Shown: positions 45,966 to 55,360 of the stretch, piece by piece
How positions within the stretch are numbered: the stretch's first letter is position 1
Layout of the letters: every line of letters begins with the position of its first letter
Origin: Ohtaekwangia kribbensis
GTDB lineage: Bacteria > Bacteroidota > Bacteroidia > Cytophagales > Cyclobacteriaceae
NCBI RefSeq assembly: GCF_042676245.1
Contig: NZ_JBHTKA010000007.1
Coordinates: 620,001 to 684,000, forward strand
Reading direction: 5' to 3'
Length of the DNA stretch: 64,000 bases
Translations under genes and position numbers: made by a program
Notes under the pieces: generated by a model
Database searches by the model: none
Seen by the model: the letters and a program-made list of their open reading frames with translations, nothing else
What the model was told of the DNA's origin: nothing

Positions 45966-47528
45966 ATGAAAAGCTTAAAACTATATATACTTCTGATACT
46001 GTTCGTATCCATTACTTTCAGTTGCAGCGAAGATCTGCTGGATATTGACAACCCGAATACACCAACCGTTGAACAAGGCTGGAAAACGGAGAAGGATGCC
46101 GAGATGGGTATCAATGCCGTATACAACATGTTCTATAAACCTTCTACCTGGACACGCTGGATATACTTCCGGTATGATCTCGCTTCCGATGAAGGTCACA
46201 GTACAAGTCCATGGGTAGAGCTTGCCGATTGGACACGCTTCCGCTATAACAACTATAATTTCTGGGATGGTAACAATTGGCACTGGCGCGATTTCTACAA
46301 AGCTATATTTCGTGCGAATCAGGTGCTGGCGTATGTACCCGAAATAGAGTTTGCCAACGAAGCGAACAAAGACAGAATACTGGCGCAGGCAAGATTTATC
46401 CGTGCCCTGTATTATTACCAGATCGCTCTACTGTGGGAGAATGCACCGATTGTACTCGAACCATCCAAACCACAGGACGAACCGCTTCAACGCACCGAAG
46501 CTGAAATATGGGCGCAGGTAGAAGAAGATCTCAACTGGGCTAAAGATAAATTACCGGATCAGTGGGACGATGCCAATGTAGGTCGCGCTACCAAAGGTGC
46601 TGCCAAAGCGTTGCTTGCACGCGCACTGATGCAGCAAGGTAAACTGCCACAGGCAAAGACAGAATTGGACTGGCTCGTTACCGGAGATGGTAAAGGATAT
46701 TATGGTCTTGTAGATAATTACCGCGATAACTTTACACACACCAACGAGAACAATAAAGAATCTGTTTTCGAAATTCAGTTCAGTGATGTGAACAAAGGTG
46801 GTGATGGCGATGATCTGACGGCTTCGATGGGCTTTCAGCGCACACAGTTTTTCGCGCCTGGTGGTATAGGCTGGCAGGATGGTAAAGCACGTGCCTGGCT
46901 TATCGATGAGTATAAGAAAGAGTTGACAAAAGATGGTGAGTACGATTCACGCTTGCTCTACAACATCTTTTACAAGCAGGCCTATAAAGATTTCCCGGAT
47001 GCAGCTAACAACGATACACTGGTATATAACAGACCGTGGAATAACAATGCGTGGGGTAATGAAACGTTTATCAAGAAATACTCAACGTACTACTATCGCG
47101 ATCGTGAAGATTACCACGCACCGAACAACTTCCGCTTCATTCGCTATGCCGATGTATTGCTGATGTATGCCGAGTGTCTCAACGCAGCGGGACAAACTGC
47201 TGAAGCTTATACGTATGTGAACATGGTGCGTGAACGGCCAAGCACAAATCTTGAAAAGCTGGAAGTTGCTCATCCGGAGATCGGTATGGATCAGGCTCTC
47301 TTCGCGAAGCGTTTGCAAATGGAGCGTTCACTTGAGCTTTGCTTCGAAGCAGTTCGTTGGGGAGACCTGAAACGTTGGGGTTTGCTGACATCACAAGCTG
47401 GTATAGATGAATTGAAAACACGCGATATAGACTTTAATAACTTTGTATTGCAACGCAATCATCGTTTACCACTTCCTCAGATCGAAGTTGATAACAACAC
47501 GAACCTTATTCAAAATACTCCTTACTAA
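45966..47528 (+). CDS. SusD/RagB-family surface glycan-binding lipoprotein
   Basis: A 520-residue lipoprotein with lipobox ending at C20 (TFSC) and the SusD_RagB fold: TPR-like helices in the N-terminal half (INAVYNMFYKPSTW, LAQARFIRALYYYQIALLWENAPIV), and the C-terminal family block (RFADVLLMYAECLNAAGQT-like, ELCFEAVRWGDLKRWG). It caps the SusC-like barrel and binds the target glycan at the cell surface. A terminator follows, so the downstream enzymes may be partly uncoupled. Confidence 0.96.
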   Translation: MKSLKLYILLILFVSITFSCSEDLLDIDNPNTPTVEQGWKTEKDAEMGINAVYNMFYKPSTWTRWIYFRYDLASDEGHSTSPWVELADWTRFRYNNYNFWDGNNWHWRDFYKAIFRANQVLAYVPEIEFANEANKDRILAQARFIRALYYYQIALLWENAPIVLEPSKPQDEPLQRTEAEIWAQVEEDLNWAKDKLPDQWDDANVGRATKGAAKALLARALMQQGKLPQAKTELDWLVTGDGKGYYGLVDNYRDNFTHTNENNKESVFEIQFSDVNKGGDGDDLTASMGFQRTQFFAPGGIGWQDGKARAWLIDEYKKELTKDGEYDSRLLYNIFYKQAYKDFPDAANNDTLVYNRPWNNNAWGNETFIKKYSTYYYRDREDYHAPNNFRFIRYADVLLMYAECLNAAGQTAEAYTYVNMVRERPSTNLEKLEVAHPEIGMDQALFAKRLQMERSLELCFEAVRWGDLKRWGLLTSQAGIDELKTRDIDFNNFVLQRNHRLPLPQIEVDNNTNLIQNTPY

Positions 47529-47547
47529 GTAAAGGACCCCTTGTGAC

Positions 47548-47578
47548 GGGAAGCACTATAACTAGTGCTTCCTTCTTT
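47548..47578 (+). terminator. Intrinsic terminator after susD
   Basis: GGGAAGCACTA (47548-47558) pairs with TAGTGCTTCCT (47563-47573), 4-base loop, followed by a T-rich tail. It lies 20 bases beyond the SusD stop and inside the most extended reading frame of the next gene, which is one reason to start that gene later. Confidence 0.8.
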
Positions 47579-47605
47579 AATCAGTTATTTTTTAATGATA
47601 CGCGT

Positions 47606-49345
47606 GTGATCGGATATCATAGCCTTGCTATTTTATTTTTTCTGAACAGCATAGCATCCGGGTATATAGATTCGGATGTTGCCATGCAGCAGGACAGGAA
47701 GCCTGTCGATGGAATCCGCATTGCCTGGGATTTTAGTACCCGGAAGCAGCTGTCTCCTGTGGAGGCAAACTATGCCGGGTATGCCCGCATGATCAGATTA
47801 CACAATGGAAAATTGTTTTGCGTGTACGAAAGCGATGGATCAGTATACGCTATAAAAAGTGATGAACGCAGGCAACAATGGAGTGCCCCGGTATTGATCG
47901 CAGCGAAGCAGAATGATATAGCGCGTGCGGTGCCGGAAGTATTGCAACTGCATGATCAAAGTATACTGGTGTCCTATAATCTTCGTCCACGAGGTAACAA
48001 TACAGATTCCACCAAACGATTTGCCATTGAAATGAAACGAACCAATGATGATGGTATACATTGGACGGATGCTGTGGAGGTATACCGCGCAGGACACGAA
48101 TTTAAGAATGGATGCTGGGAGCCTGCACAGATACAACTGCCATCAGGAGAGATACAATTGTATGTCGCCAACGAAGGCCCCTATACAAAATCAAATGAGC
48201 AGGAGATAACACTCTTTCGCTCTATGGACAATGGTGCAACGTGGACAAAAGGAGAACAGGTGGGTTTCAGAAGTGGCTACCGTGATGGTATGCCTGTGCC
48301 GGTACTGCTGCAAAACAAACGTGAAGTAATTTTTGCCATTGAAGATAACGGTATTGATGGTAAGGAGTTCAAACCCGCTATCATTCGCTCATCCAGTCAA
48401 TGGAAGAATGCGCCCGTACTGGCCGCAAGTACTGATCGTGAATATGCGATGGACAATGATGCACAAATACCCGCCAACAAGTATGCAGGTGCTCCCTATA
48501 TCCGCCAGTTGCCATCCGGAGAAATTATACTCTCATACCAAAGCAACGAGTATAGAAAAGATTTTCAGTGGGACAGGAGCGATATGGTGGTAGCGATAGG
48601 CTCACCGGAAGGACGAAACTTTAATCGCAAGAGTATACCGTTTTATACTGCTGATTCAACCCAAACTACACTCTGGAATTCACTGTGCGTGGAAAACGAT
48701 AGCACTGTGATTGCGCTTGGCTCTACCAATATTTATGGTAAAACAGCGGTATGGATGATAAAAGGATATATACTTCACGGAATTAAATCGCATCAAACCA
48801 CGCTAACACCGGATGGTGAAAGTAAAGAGCCACTGTGGCGAACTGAAGCTCCTGTATTTATAGGCGGCTACGGACCAACACAAGCGAAAATTCGAACAGG
48901 TTGGAATATGGATAAACTATTCTTCGCTGTTCAAGTAAAAGACAAGGATATAGTCACCGCTCCAAATGATCTGCAGAAAGGTGATGGTGTGCGTTTGTTA
49001 CTGGATGTTGGTAATCTTTCAGCAGTAAAGAGTGGTGAGGGCGTTTACGTCATGCTTGTTACTTCGGCAGGCAAAGCATTTTTCCAACAGCGCGCGAATG
49101 ATCAATGGACAACATGGAGTCCAAACGGTATCGCTGTAAAATCAAAAAAGCTCGCTGACGGATATCAAGTTGAGGTAAGTATACCGTGGAGGACACTATC
49201 AGCTTCTCCTCTGAAAAATAAACGCATAGGCTTTCATGCCGAAGTGAACGAAAGCAGTAACGGCATGCATTGCTATACTGAACCTCTTTCCGGAAATGTT
49301 ACGGAGCAACCCTTTACATGGTTGCCATTAGTATTAACCGATTAG
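47606..49345 (+). CDS. Sialidase-fold (BNR/GH93-like) exo-glycosidase with CBM9-type domain
   Basis: About 579 residues. The GTG start at 47606 gives a plausible signal peptide (IGYHSLAILFFLNSIASG); an upstream GTG at 47543 lies within the terminator stem. Residues ~35-400 form a beta-propeller with Asp-box-like turns (SMDNGATWTKG, NDDGIHWTDAVE) as in sialidase-fold families GH33/GH93. The C-terminal ~180 residues match CBM9 (EAPVFIGGYGPTQAKIRTGWNMDKLFFAVQVKDKDI in landmark blocks). Given four GH43 neighbours, an exo-arabinanase-like (GH93-type) activity is the best guess; a sialidase cannot be excluded. Confidence 0.78.
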   Translation: MIGYHSLAILFFLNSIASGYIDSDVAMQQDRKPVDGIRIAWDFSTRKQLSPVEANYAGYARMIRLHNGKLFCVYESDGSVYAIKSDERRQQWSAPVLIAAKQNDIARAVPEVLQLHDQSILVSYNLRPRGNNTDSTKRFAIEMKRTNDDGIHWTDAVEVYRAGHEFKNGCWEPAQIQLPSGEIQLYVANEGPYTKSNEQEITLFRSMDNGATWTKGEQVGFRSGYRDGMPVPVLLQNKREVIFAIEDNGIDGKEFKPAIIRSSSQWKNAPVLAASTDREYAMDNDAQIPANKYAGAPYIRQLPSGEIILSYQSNEYRKDFQWDRSDMVVAIGSPEGRNFNRKSIPFYTADSTQTTLWNSLCVENDSTVIALGSTNIYGKTAVWMIKGYILHGIKSHQTTLTPDGESKEPLWRTEAPVFIGGYGPTQAKIRTGWNMDKLFFAVQVKDKDIVTAPNDLQKGDGVRLLLDVGNLSAVKSGEGVYVMLVTSAGKAFFQQRANDQWTTWSPNGIAVKSKKLADGYQVEVSIPWRTLSASPLKNKRIGFHAEVNESSNGMHCYTEPLSGNVTEQPFTWLPLVLTD

Positions 49346-49351
49346 CAGCAA

Positions 49352-51094
49352 ATGAAAATGAAGAACATACGATATATAGCTTTTGTAGTATGGATGACCG
49401 GCATAGGGATAGGCAAGGATCTTCATGCACAGACATTCTCGAACCCGATCAGCGAGATGGCCGATCCGCACATTACATACTATAACAACACCTATTACCT
49501 CACCGGTACAACCGGCAATAACATTACACTTCGAAAGGCAACTGCATTGAACGCACTTAAATATGCTCCGGGTATTGTGGTGTTTACAGCTCCTTCAGGT
49601 GGACCTTGCTGCAACTTCTGGGCTCCCGAGCTTCATCGAATCAACAATGCATGGTATATATACTATACCGCAGGCACAAGCAGTGATTTGAGTGGACAGC
49701 GTACCTGGGTGATCGAGAATACAGCGAATGATCCAACCACCGGCACATGGACAAACCGCGGCCAGATTTACCATCCGACTGAAAATTTCTGGGCAATAGA
49801 TGGATCTATACTTTCATTGGGTAACAAGAATTACTTTTTATGGTCGGGCTATAGCAGTGGCTCGAATACCGTGCAACGTATTTATATAGCCGAGATGTCC
49901 AATCCGTGGACGTTGACTGGTCCGAGAGTTTTGTTGTCGAGTCCTGAATATAGTTGGGAACGAAACGGAGAAGTAAATGAAGGACCAATCATCCTAAAGA
50001 AGAACGGGAAAATATTCCTGGTATACTCCGCCAGCGGCTGTTGGACCCCGGACTATGCTTTGGGAATGCTGACGATGAGCGAAAGTGCTGATCCGTTGGT
50101 AGCCGCATCATGGACAAAATCACAGCAACCCATTTTTGTTTCGAACAGCGCAGCGAATGTATATGGTCCCGGGCATAACGGTTTCTTTACCTCGCCCGAT
50201 GGAACTGAACTTTGGAATGTATACCATGCCACAACGGTAGCGGCAGGCGCATGCGACCACACACGTACCACCCGTGCACAAAAAGTAGAATGGAAAGCTG
50301 ATGGCACTCCGGATTTTGGTATACCAGTAGCAGCAGGGGATACACTCGTTGCTCCGGCCGGGGAGGTAGCATTGCCAGCATCCACTACGTTGCAGAATGG
50401 AGTCTATAAACTTACTGCGCGCCATAGTGGTAAAGCGCTCGCGTTGAAAGGATGTTCACCCGCATTAGGTGCCGATGTTATTCAGAATAGTTGGCAAGGC
50501 ACAGCGTGTCAGCGCTGGAATATACAGTTTACAGGTGATGGCTATTTCGTGCTGACCGCTGCTCGCGGGGGACTCGCGCTGGATGTTGCCGGATGTTCAA
50601 ATGATAATTACGCGAATGTACAAACGTGGGCCCCGAATGGCGCACCGTGCCAGCAATGGAAAATTGAAGATGCAGGCAACGGGTATTACCGTTTACTCGC
50701 ACGCAATAGTAACAAGGCACTTACAGTTATACTTAATTCTGGTGATGAAGGCGCTGACGTAGTTCAACAGGATTGGACAGGTGCCGAAGGACAACAATGG
50801 CAGATTGAAGTTTCGGAAGAAGTAATCACGGGCAATGAGTCCGGTATAGCTAAACAGTTCACTGTATTTCCCAATCCTGCTAAAGAGAACATCACGATAG
50901 CAAGTACTGCCTCAGCTTCGATAAAACTGGTTGTGCTAACGGATATATATGCAAGACCTGTTCGCGATGTAAACGCTGTTCAGCGAGGCGACCAGTGGAC
51001 GCTATATACAGGCAACATGGCATCAGGGCTTTACCTGTTACGCGTGCAGCACGATCAGAAAGAGACAATTGTAAAAGTCGTACTAGAAAAATGA
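49352..51094 (+). CDS. GH43 glycosidase with ricin-type CBM13 and T9SS sorting domain
   Basis: A 580-residue secreted protein. The signal peptide is followed by a GH43 five-bladed propeller (~28-335): base D38 (MADPHITYY), pKa-modulating Asp in WAIDGS and acid Glu in NEGPII (~210). Next is a ricin B-like CBM13 domain (~345-480) with three QxW motifs (QRW, QQW, QQW), then a ~75-residue type IX secretion C-terminal domain (TVFPNPAKENITI to ASGLYLLRVQ). The CTD predicts export to the cell surface; it is the only such signal seen in this PUL. Probable substrate: alpha-L-arabinofuranosyl or xylan-type side chains. Confidence 0.93.
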   Translation: MKMKNIRYIAFVVWMTGIGIGKDLHAQTFSNPISEMADPHITYYNNTYYLTGTTGNNITLRKATALNALKYAPGIVVFTAPSGGPCCNFWAPELHRINNAWYIYYTAGTSSDLSGQRTWVIENTANDPTTGTWTNRGQIYHPTENFWAIDGSILSLGNKNYFLWSGYSSGSNTVQRIYIAEMSNPWTLTGPRVLLSSPEYSWERNGEVNEGPIILKKNGKIFLVYSASGCWTPDYALGMLTMSESADPLVAASWTKSQQPIFVSNSAANVYGPGHNGFFTSPDGTELWNVYHATTVAAGACDHTRTTRAQKVEWKADGTPDFGIPVAAGDTLVAPAGEVALPASTTLQNGVYKLTARHSGKALALKGCSPALGADVIQNSWQGTACQRWNIQFTGDGYFVLTAARGGLALDVAGCSNDNYANVQTWAPNGAPCQQWKIEDAGNGYYRLLARNSNKALTVILNSGDEGADVVQQDWTGAEGQQWQIEVSEEVITGNESGIAKQFTVFPNPAKENITIASTASASIKLVVLTDIYARPVRDVNAVQRGDQWTLYTGNMASGLYLLRVQHDQKETIVKVVLEK

Positions 51095-52092
51095 AGTATC
51101 TGAGTATATATATAGCGATGCTGATTAGTTGGGCAGCACACGCACAAGAAACGTTCATCAATCCAATATTGCCTTCAGGGGCCGATCCGTGGGTAACCTG
51201 GAAAGATGGTTATTACTATTATACCAATACCGTTGGCAATCGAATCATTCTCTATAAAACCGAGAAGCTTCACGAGTTAAAGAACGTAACACCTAAAACG
51301 GTTTGGACGCCACCTGCAACGGGTCCGAATTCAAAAGCGATCTGGGCGCCCGAATTGCATTACCTCGATGGCAAATGGTATCTATACTATACCGCCACAG
51401 ATGTAAACAATGATGGTGATGCCTCCCGGTATATATTCGTGCTTGAGAATATAGCAGCCGATCCGTTGCAAGGCACCTGGACCGATAAGGGTAAGGTAAA
51501 TATGAAACATTCTGGTCTGGATGGTTCTGTGTTTGAGCATAAAGGCAAGCACTATTTTGTATATTCTGCATATATAGGCCCGCAAAGTGTACTGGTAATT
51601 TCCCTGATGAAGAACCCATGGACATTGGCGGATAAGCAAGTCGTAATTGCCAGTCCGGATAAAGTATGGGAAAAATTTGGCGGAAGAGAAATCCTGGAAG
51701 GTCCGCAGTTCCTTATGAACAATACCGGCAAAGTATTTATTATATACTCGGCCAGTGCGTGCTGGGCAGATGAGTATTCGCTGGGTATGCTTACGGCAAA
51801 TGACAAAGCTGATTTGCTGAATCCCGCATCGTGGATAAAATCAGTTGAGCCGGTGTTCAAACAATCTGCCGTTCATCATGTATATGCGCCCGGTCATAAT
51901 TCATTCTTCACCTCACCGGATGGAAAAGAGCATTGGATTTTGTATCATGCCAATACAGGTGCCGGTCAGGGATGCGATCATCGCAGATCACCGCGCATGC
52001 AGCCATTTCATTGGAAGAAAGATGGGACACCTGATTTCGGTGAGCCTGTACGTGCTGACTCCGTGCTGCGTGCACCTTCTACGGTCAAGTAA
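51091..52092 (+). CDS. GH43 glycosidase (periplasmic)
   Basis: A 333-residue secreted GH43 enzyme with signal peptide (ending AHAQ). The base is in SGADPWVTWKDGYYYY, the pKa Asp in LDGSVFE, and the acid Glu in LEGPQFL. The ATG at 51091 overlaps the previous stop (ATGA), indicating translational coupling, so I reject the longer upstream start at 50995. No CBM and no CTD: probably periplasmic. It resembles the gene at 53273 (same ADPW and YYYYT opening), likely by duplication. Confidence 0.93.
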   Translation: MKYLSIYIAMLISWAAHAQETFINPILPSGADPWVTWKDGYYYYTNTVGNRIILYKTEKLHELKNVTPKTVWTPPATGPNSKAIWAPELHYLDGKWYLYYTATDVNNDGDASRYIFVLENIAADPLQGTWTDKGKVNMKHSGLDGSVFEHKGKHYFVYSAYIGPQSVLVISLMKNPWTLADKQVVIASPDKVWEKFGGREILEGPQFLMNNTGKVFIIYSASACWADEYSLGMLTANDKADLLNPASWIKSVEPVFKQSAVHHVYAPGHNSFFTSPDGKEHWILYHANTGAGQGCDHRRSPRMQPFHWKKDGTPDFGEPVRADSVLRAPSTVK

Positions 52093-52102
52093 CTAAACAA
52101 CC

Positions 52103-53257
52103 ATGGTCATGAAGCATATAGTTTTTCTTTTTGCGTTGCTAATCGTATCACGGTATGCCTATGCGCAGAGCCCGGCCAAATTCAATGGATTGGACTCTAA
52201 CCTCGGAAATTTATACCGCTTGTCGGATGCAAAGACACGCTCCATCAGCCCCGAGAATTTTACAGGTGAACCCGGTAAAGGCGGGATGGCCACACCCGAT
52301 AAAGGAAATGCCGGTCGCGAGGCACGCGAGTTAGGACAAGGATGGAAGGTAAATCCGTTCATCATCATTGAACCCGGTCAGACATTTACACTCGCAGAGA
52401 TAACAGGTTCCGGAGCGATCCAACACATCTGGATGACACCTACCGGTAACTGGCGTTATTCTATACTTCGTTTTTATTGGGACGATGAAAAGGAACCTTC
52501 TGTTGAAGTTCCGGTAGGAGATTTCTTCGGCATGGGCTGGGGCGAATTTGCTCCGCTCAATTCACTTGCAGTAACGGTTAACCCTGGCAGTGCTTTCAAT
52601 TGCTATTGGACAATGCCCTTCCGTAAGAAATGCAGAATTACCATGGAAAATATAGCAACTGAGAAAATGCGTCTGTATTACCAGGTAGACTATACATTGA
52701 CCGATGTTCCGGGTGATGCTGCTTACTTCCATGCACAGTTCCGAAGAAGCAATCCTACCAAAGGTTCTTTATATACATTGATCGATGATATAAAAGGCAA
52801 AGGACATTATGTAGGTACCTATATAGCATGGGGTGTAAACAACAACGGCTGGTGGGGCGAAGGTGAGATCAAATTCTATATGGATGGTGACTCCAAATTT
52901 CCAACCATCAACGGTACCGGAACGGAAGATTACTTCTGCGGCTCCTATAATTTCGAGAATAAGAAGACACATCAATACCAGGAGTTCTCCACTGCGTACG
53001 CAGGGTTGCACCAGGTAATTCGTCCGGATGGAGTATATACATCACAGCAACGTTTTGGCATGTATCGCTGGCACATAGCAGACCCAATCCGCTTCGACAA
53101 AGAACTAAAAATTACCATCCAGGATTTAGGATGGCGCAGCGAAGGACGTTACCTGCCCCAGCAGTCTGACATCAGCTCGGTAGTATACTGGTATCAGGCC
53201 GAGCCGCACGCATCTTTCCCGAAACTCCCTGTTAAAAATGATCTTGAAGTAAACTAA
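52103..53257 (+). CDS. GH172 (DUF2961) family protein
   Basis: A 384-residue secreted protein with signal peptide (ending AYAQ). The DUF2961/GH172 core is seen as SPENFTGEPGKGGMATP, PFIIIEPGQTFTLAEITGSGAIQHIWMTPT, VPVGDFFGMGWGEFAPLNS and GTGTEDYFCGSYNF (landmark blocks). Characterised GH172 members hydrolyse alpha-D-fructofuranosyl or alpha-D-arabinofuranosyl linkages. Two acidic residues in the TGTEDYF and GDFFG regions are probably catalytic, by family analogy. In this PUL it could act on a pentofuranoside beyond the reach of GH43 enzymes. Confidence 0.9.
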   Translation: MVMKHIVFLFALLIVSRYAYAQSPAKFNGLDSNLGNLYRLSDAKTRSISPENFTGEPGKGGMATPDKGNAGREARELGQGWKVNPFIIIEPGQTFTLAEITGSGAIQHIWMTPTGNWRYSILRFYWDDEKEPSVEVPVGDFFGMGWGEFAPLNSLAVTVNPGSAFNCYWTMPFRKKCRITMENIATEKMRLYYQVDYTLTDVPGDAAYFHAQFRRSNPTKGSLYTLIDDIKGKGHYVGTYIAWGVNNNGWWGEGEIKFYMDGDSKFPTINGTGTEDYFCGSYNFENKKTHQYQEFSTAYAGLHQVIRPDGVYTSQQRFGMYRWHIADPIRFDKELKITIQDLGWRSEGRYLPQQSDISSVVYWYQAEPHASFPKLPVKNDLEVN

Positions 53258-53272
53258 TCGTAATAAGTAAGA

Positions 53273-54307
53273 ATGAAAAGAGTATATATAACCCTTTGTT
53301 TGTTCATTGCGAGTATCTCCGCGTTTTCGCAGGCAACGTTTACCAATCCATTGTTACCATCTGGTGCTGACCCGTGGAGTATATATAAAGATGGTTACTA
53401 TTATTATACCCATACACTTGGCAATCGCATCGACATCTGGAAAACAAAGAACCTGGCCGATCTGAAAACAGCCGAACGTAAAACCATCTGGATACCTCCG
53501 TCCAATACAAAATATTCCAAAGAGATCTGGGCGCCTGAAATTCATTTTCTGCAAGGCAAGTGGTATGTATACTTTGCGGCCGATGATGGCAAGAATGATA
53601 ACCACAGACTATATGTATTAGAGAACGCCTCAGCTGATCCATTTGCAGATACATGGGTATTCAAAGGAAAAATTTCTGATCCTTCTGATAAGTGGGCGAT
53701 AGATGGTTCCGTATTCGAATTCAAAAAACAACTATATATGGTTTGGTCAGGATGGGAAGGCGATACCAACGGCCGGCAGGATATATACATAGCCAAGCTG
53801 AAAAATCCCTGGACGATCGAGGGTAACCGTGTAAAGATTTCGCATCCCGAACATGAATGGGAGCGTCATGGTGATCTCAATGACCCGGGCAATCCACCGC
53901 ATGTAGACGTCAATGAAGGTCCGCAGGTGCTGGTATATAAAGATAAAGTGCATATTATATACTCGGCCAGCGGTTGCTGGACAGATTTCTATGCGCTGGG
54001 TATGTTAAGTACATCTGCCAAAAGCGATTTGATGGATGCATCGGCCTGGAAGAAATCGGCAAAGCCTGTATTTCAAAAGTCGGAAGCGAATAAAGTATTT
54101 GCTCCGGGACACAATTCATTCTTTAAATCACCTGATGGAAAAGAAGACTGGATACTATACCACGCCAATGCCGAACCAGGACAAGGTTGTGGTGGACATC
54201 GTTCGCCACGTGCACAGAAATTTACCTGGAATGCTGATGGAGCGCCATTGTTTGGGGAACCGGTGAAGGAGGGGGATGCTCTGGCGATACCGGCTGTTAA
54301 GAAGTAA
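53273..54307 (+). CDS. GH43 glycosidase
   Basis: A 344-residue secreted GH43 enzyme (signal peptide ending AFSQ). The base is in SGADPWSIYKDGYYYY, the pKa Asp in WAIDGSVFE, and the acid Glu in NEGPQVL. The active-site surround HIIYSASGCWTDFYALG and PGHNSFFKSPDGKEDWILYHAN are conserved with the enzymes at 49352 and 51091, which marks them as one GH43 subfamily. The protein lacks CBM and CTD. The gene sits in a tight run with gaps of about 15 bases. Confidence 0.93.
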   Translation: MKRVYITLCLFIASISAFSQATFTNPLLPSGADPWSIYKDGYYYYTHTLGNRIDIWKTKNLADLKTAERKTIWIPPSNTKYSKEIWAPEIHFLQGKWYVYFAADDGKNDNHRLYVLENASADPFADTWVFKGKISDPSDKWAIDGSVFEFKKQLYMVWSGWEGDTNGRQDIYIAKLKNPWTIEGNRVKISHPEHEWERHGDLNDPGNPPHVDVNEGPQVLVYKDKVHIIYSASGCWTDFYALGMLSTSAKSDLMDASAWKKSAKPVFQKSEANKVFAPGHNSFFKSPDGKEDWILYHANAEPGQGCGGHRSPRAQKFTWNADGAPLFGEPVKEGDALAIPAVKK

Positions 54308-54321
54308 GGAGTAAGAAATAA

Positions 54322-55356
54322 ATGATGCGGTATAGTATAGTGATTGTTGTGATGCTGGGGGTAATGATAAGGCTGTCGGCACAGGTGACTTTTACGAACC
54401 CGGTATATACTTCTGATTTTGCTGATCCGACTATAATTCGCGGTCATGATGGTTGGTTTTATGCCTATGGGACGAACACAGAAATCAACAATATACTGTA
54501 TCATATACAGGTGGCGAAATCGCAAGACCTGGTTCATTGGGAAATTGCAGGGGATGTATTGCCGATAAAACCAACCTGGGCTGATAAAGACTTTTGGGCA
54601 CCGCATGTGCTGTATGATGCAGTGCGAAATCAATACTATTTATACTACTCAGGCGAATCGCCTGATGATAAGATTGGTAAGTGTATAGGCGTTGCTGTCT
54701 CAAAGAATCCTGCGGGGCCTTTTGTAGATATAGGTCAGCCGTTGGTTTGTGGTGAGGAGTTTATAAACATCGACCCGATGGCGTTTGATGATCCGGTTAC
54801 GGGTAAGAAATATTTATACTGGGGCTCGGGTTTCAAGCCGATCAAGGTACAGGAACTCAATGATGATCGCGTATCATTCAAAGTGGGAACATCGCCTGTA
54901 GGTATAGTGTCGCCCGGTAAAGATGTTGATTATAGCAGACTCATCGAAGGTGCATGGGTTCATCATCACGATGGATATTATTACTTATTATACTCCGGTG
55001 ATAATTGCTGTGGTGATAAAGCCAACTATGCGGTAATGGTGGCGCGATCGAAAAAAGCAACCGGTCCTTTTGAACGTTTGGGTGCGGTAAAGAAAGACAA
55101 CAACAGTGCTATACTGGTAAAGAACGATGCATGGCTTGCACCCGGACATAACTCGGTTGTTACCGATGATGCCGGTCAGGACTGGATCATATACCATGCT
55201 ATAGCACGCGATGCCGCGTTGAAAGACAAAGGCAGAGTTATGCTGATCGATAAACTGCAGTATAAAAATGGCTGGCCCTTTATTAAGACAGGAACTCCCG
55301 GTATCAAACCTCAGCCGATTCCAACAATCAGGAAATTAATTAATAATCCTAAATAA
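54322..55356 (+). CDS. GH43 glycosidase of a different subfamily
   Basis: A 344-residue secreted enzyme (signal peptide ending LSAQ). GH43 landmarks: base in SDFADPTIIRGHDGWFYAYGT, pKa Asp in NIDPMAF and acid Glu in IEGAWVHHHDGYYYLLYS. The YAYGT and YSGDNCCGDKANYAV blocks set it apart from the three other GH43 proteins here and are closer to exo-acting arabinanases/arabinofuranosidases. It is probably periplasmic and acts on oligosaccharides released by the other enzymes. Confidence 0.92.
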   Translation: MMRYSIVIVVMLGVMIRLSAQVTFTNPVYTSDFADPTIIRGHDGWFYAYGTNTEINNILYHIQVAKSQDLVHWEIAGDVLPIKPTWADKDFWAPHVLYDAVRNQYYLYYSGESPDDKIGKCIGVAVSKNPAGPFVDIGQPLVCGEEFINIDPMAFDDPVTGKKYLYWGSGFKPIKVQELNDDRVSFKVGTSPVGIVSPGKDVDYSRLIEGAWVHHHDGYYYLLYSGDNCCGDKANYAVMVARSKKATGPFERLGAVKKDNNSAILVKNDAWLAPGHNSVVTDDAGQDWIIYHAIARDAALKDKGRVMLIDKLQYKNGWPFIKTGTPGIKPQPIPTIRKLINNPK

Positions 55357-55360
55357 ATCT

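Noticed and set aside
47543..47605. Upstream start for the sialidase-fold gene
   Set aside because: It would encode the terminator stem and place 21 residues before the signal peptide.
50995..51090. Upstream start for the second GH43 gene
   Set aside because: It overlaps the conserved T9SS domain of the preceding protein by 100 bases; the ATG at 51091 gives a proper signal peptide.
54073..54633. A 186-codon antisense frame across two GH43 genes
   Set aside because: It spans the junction of two well-supported enzymes and has no protein-like features.
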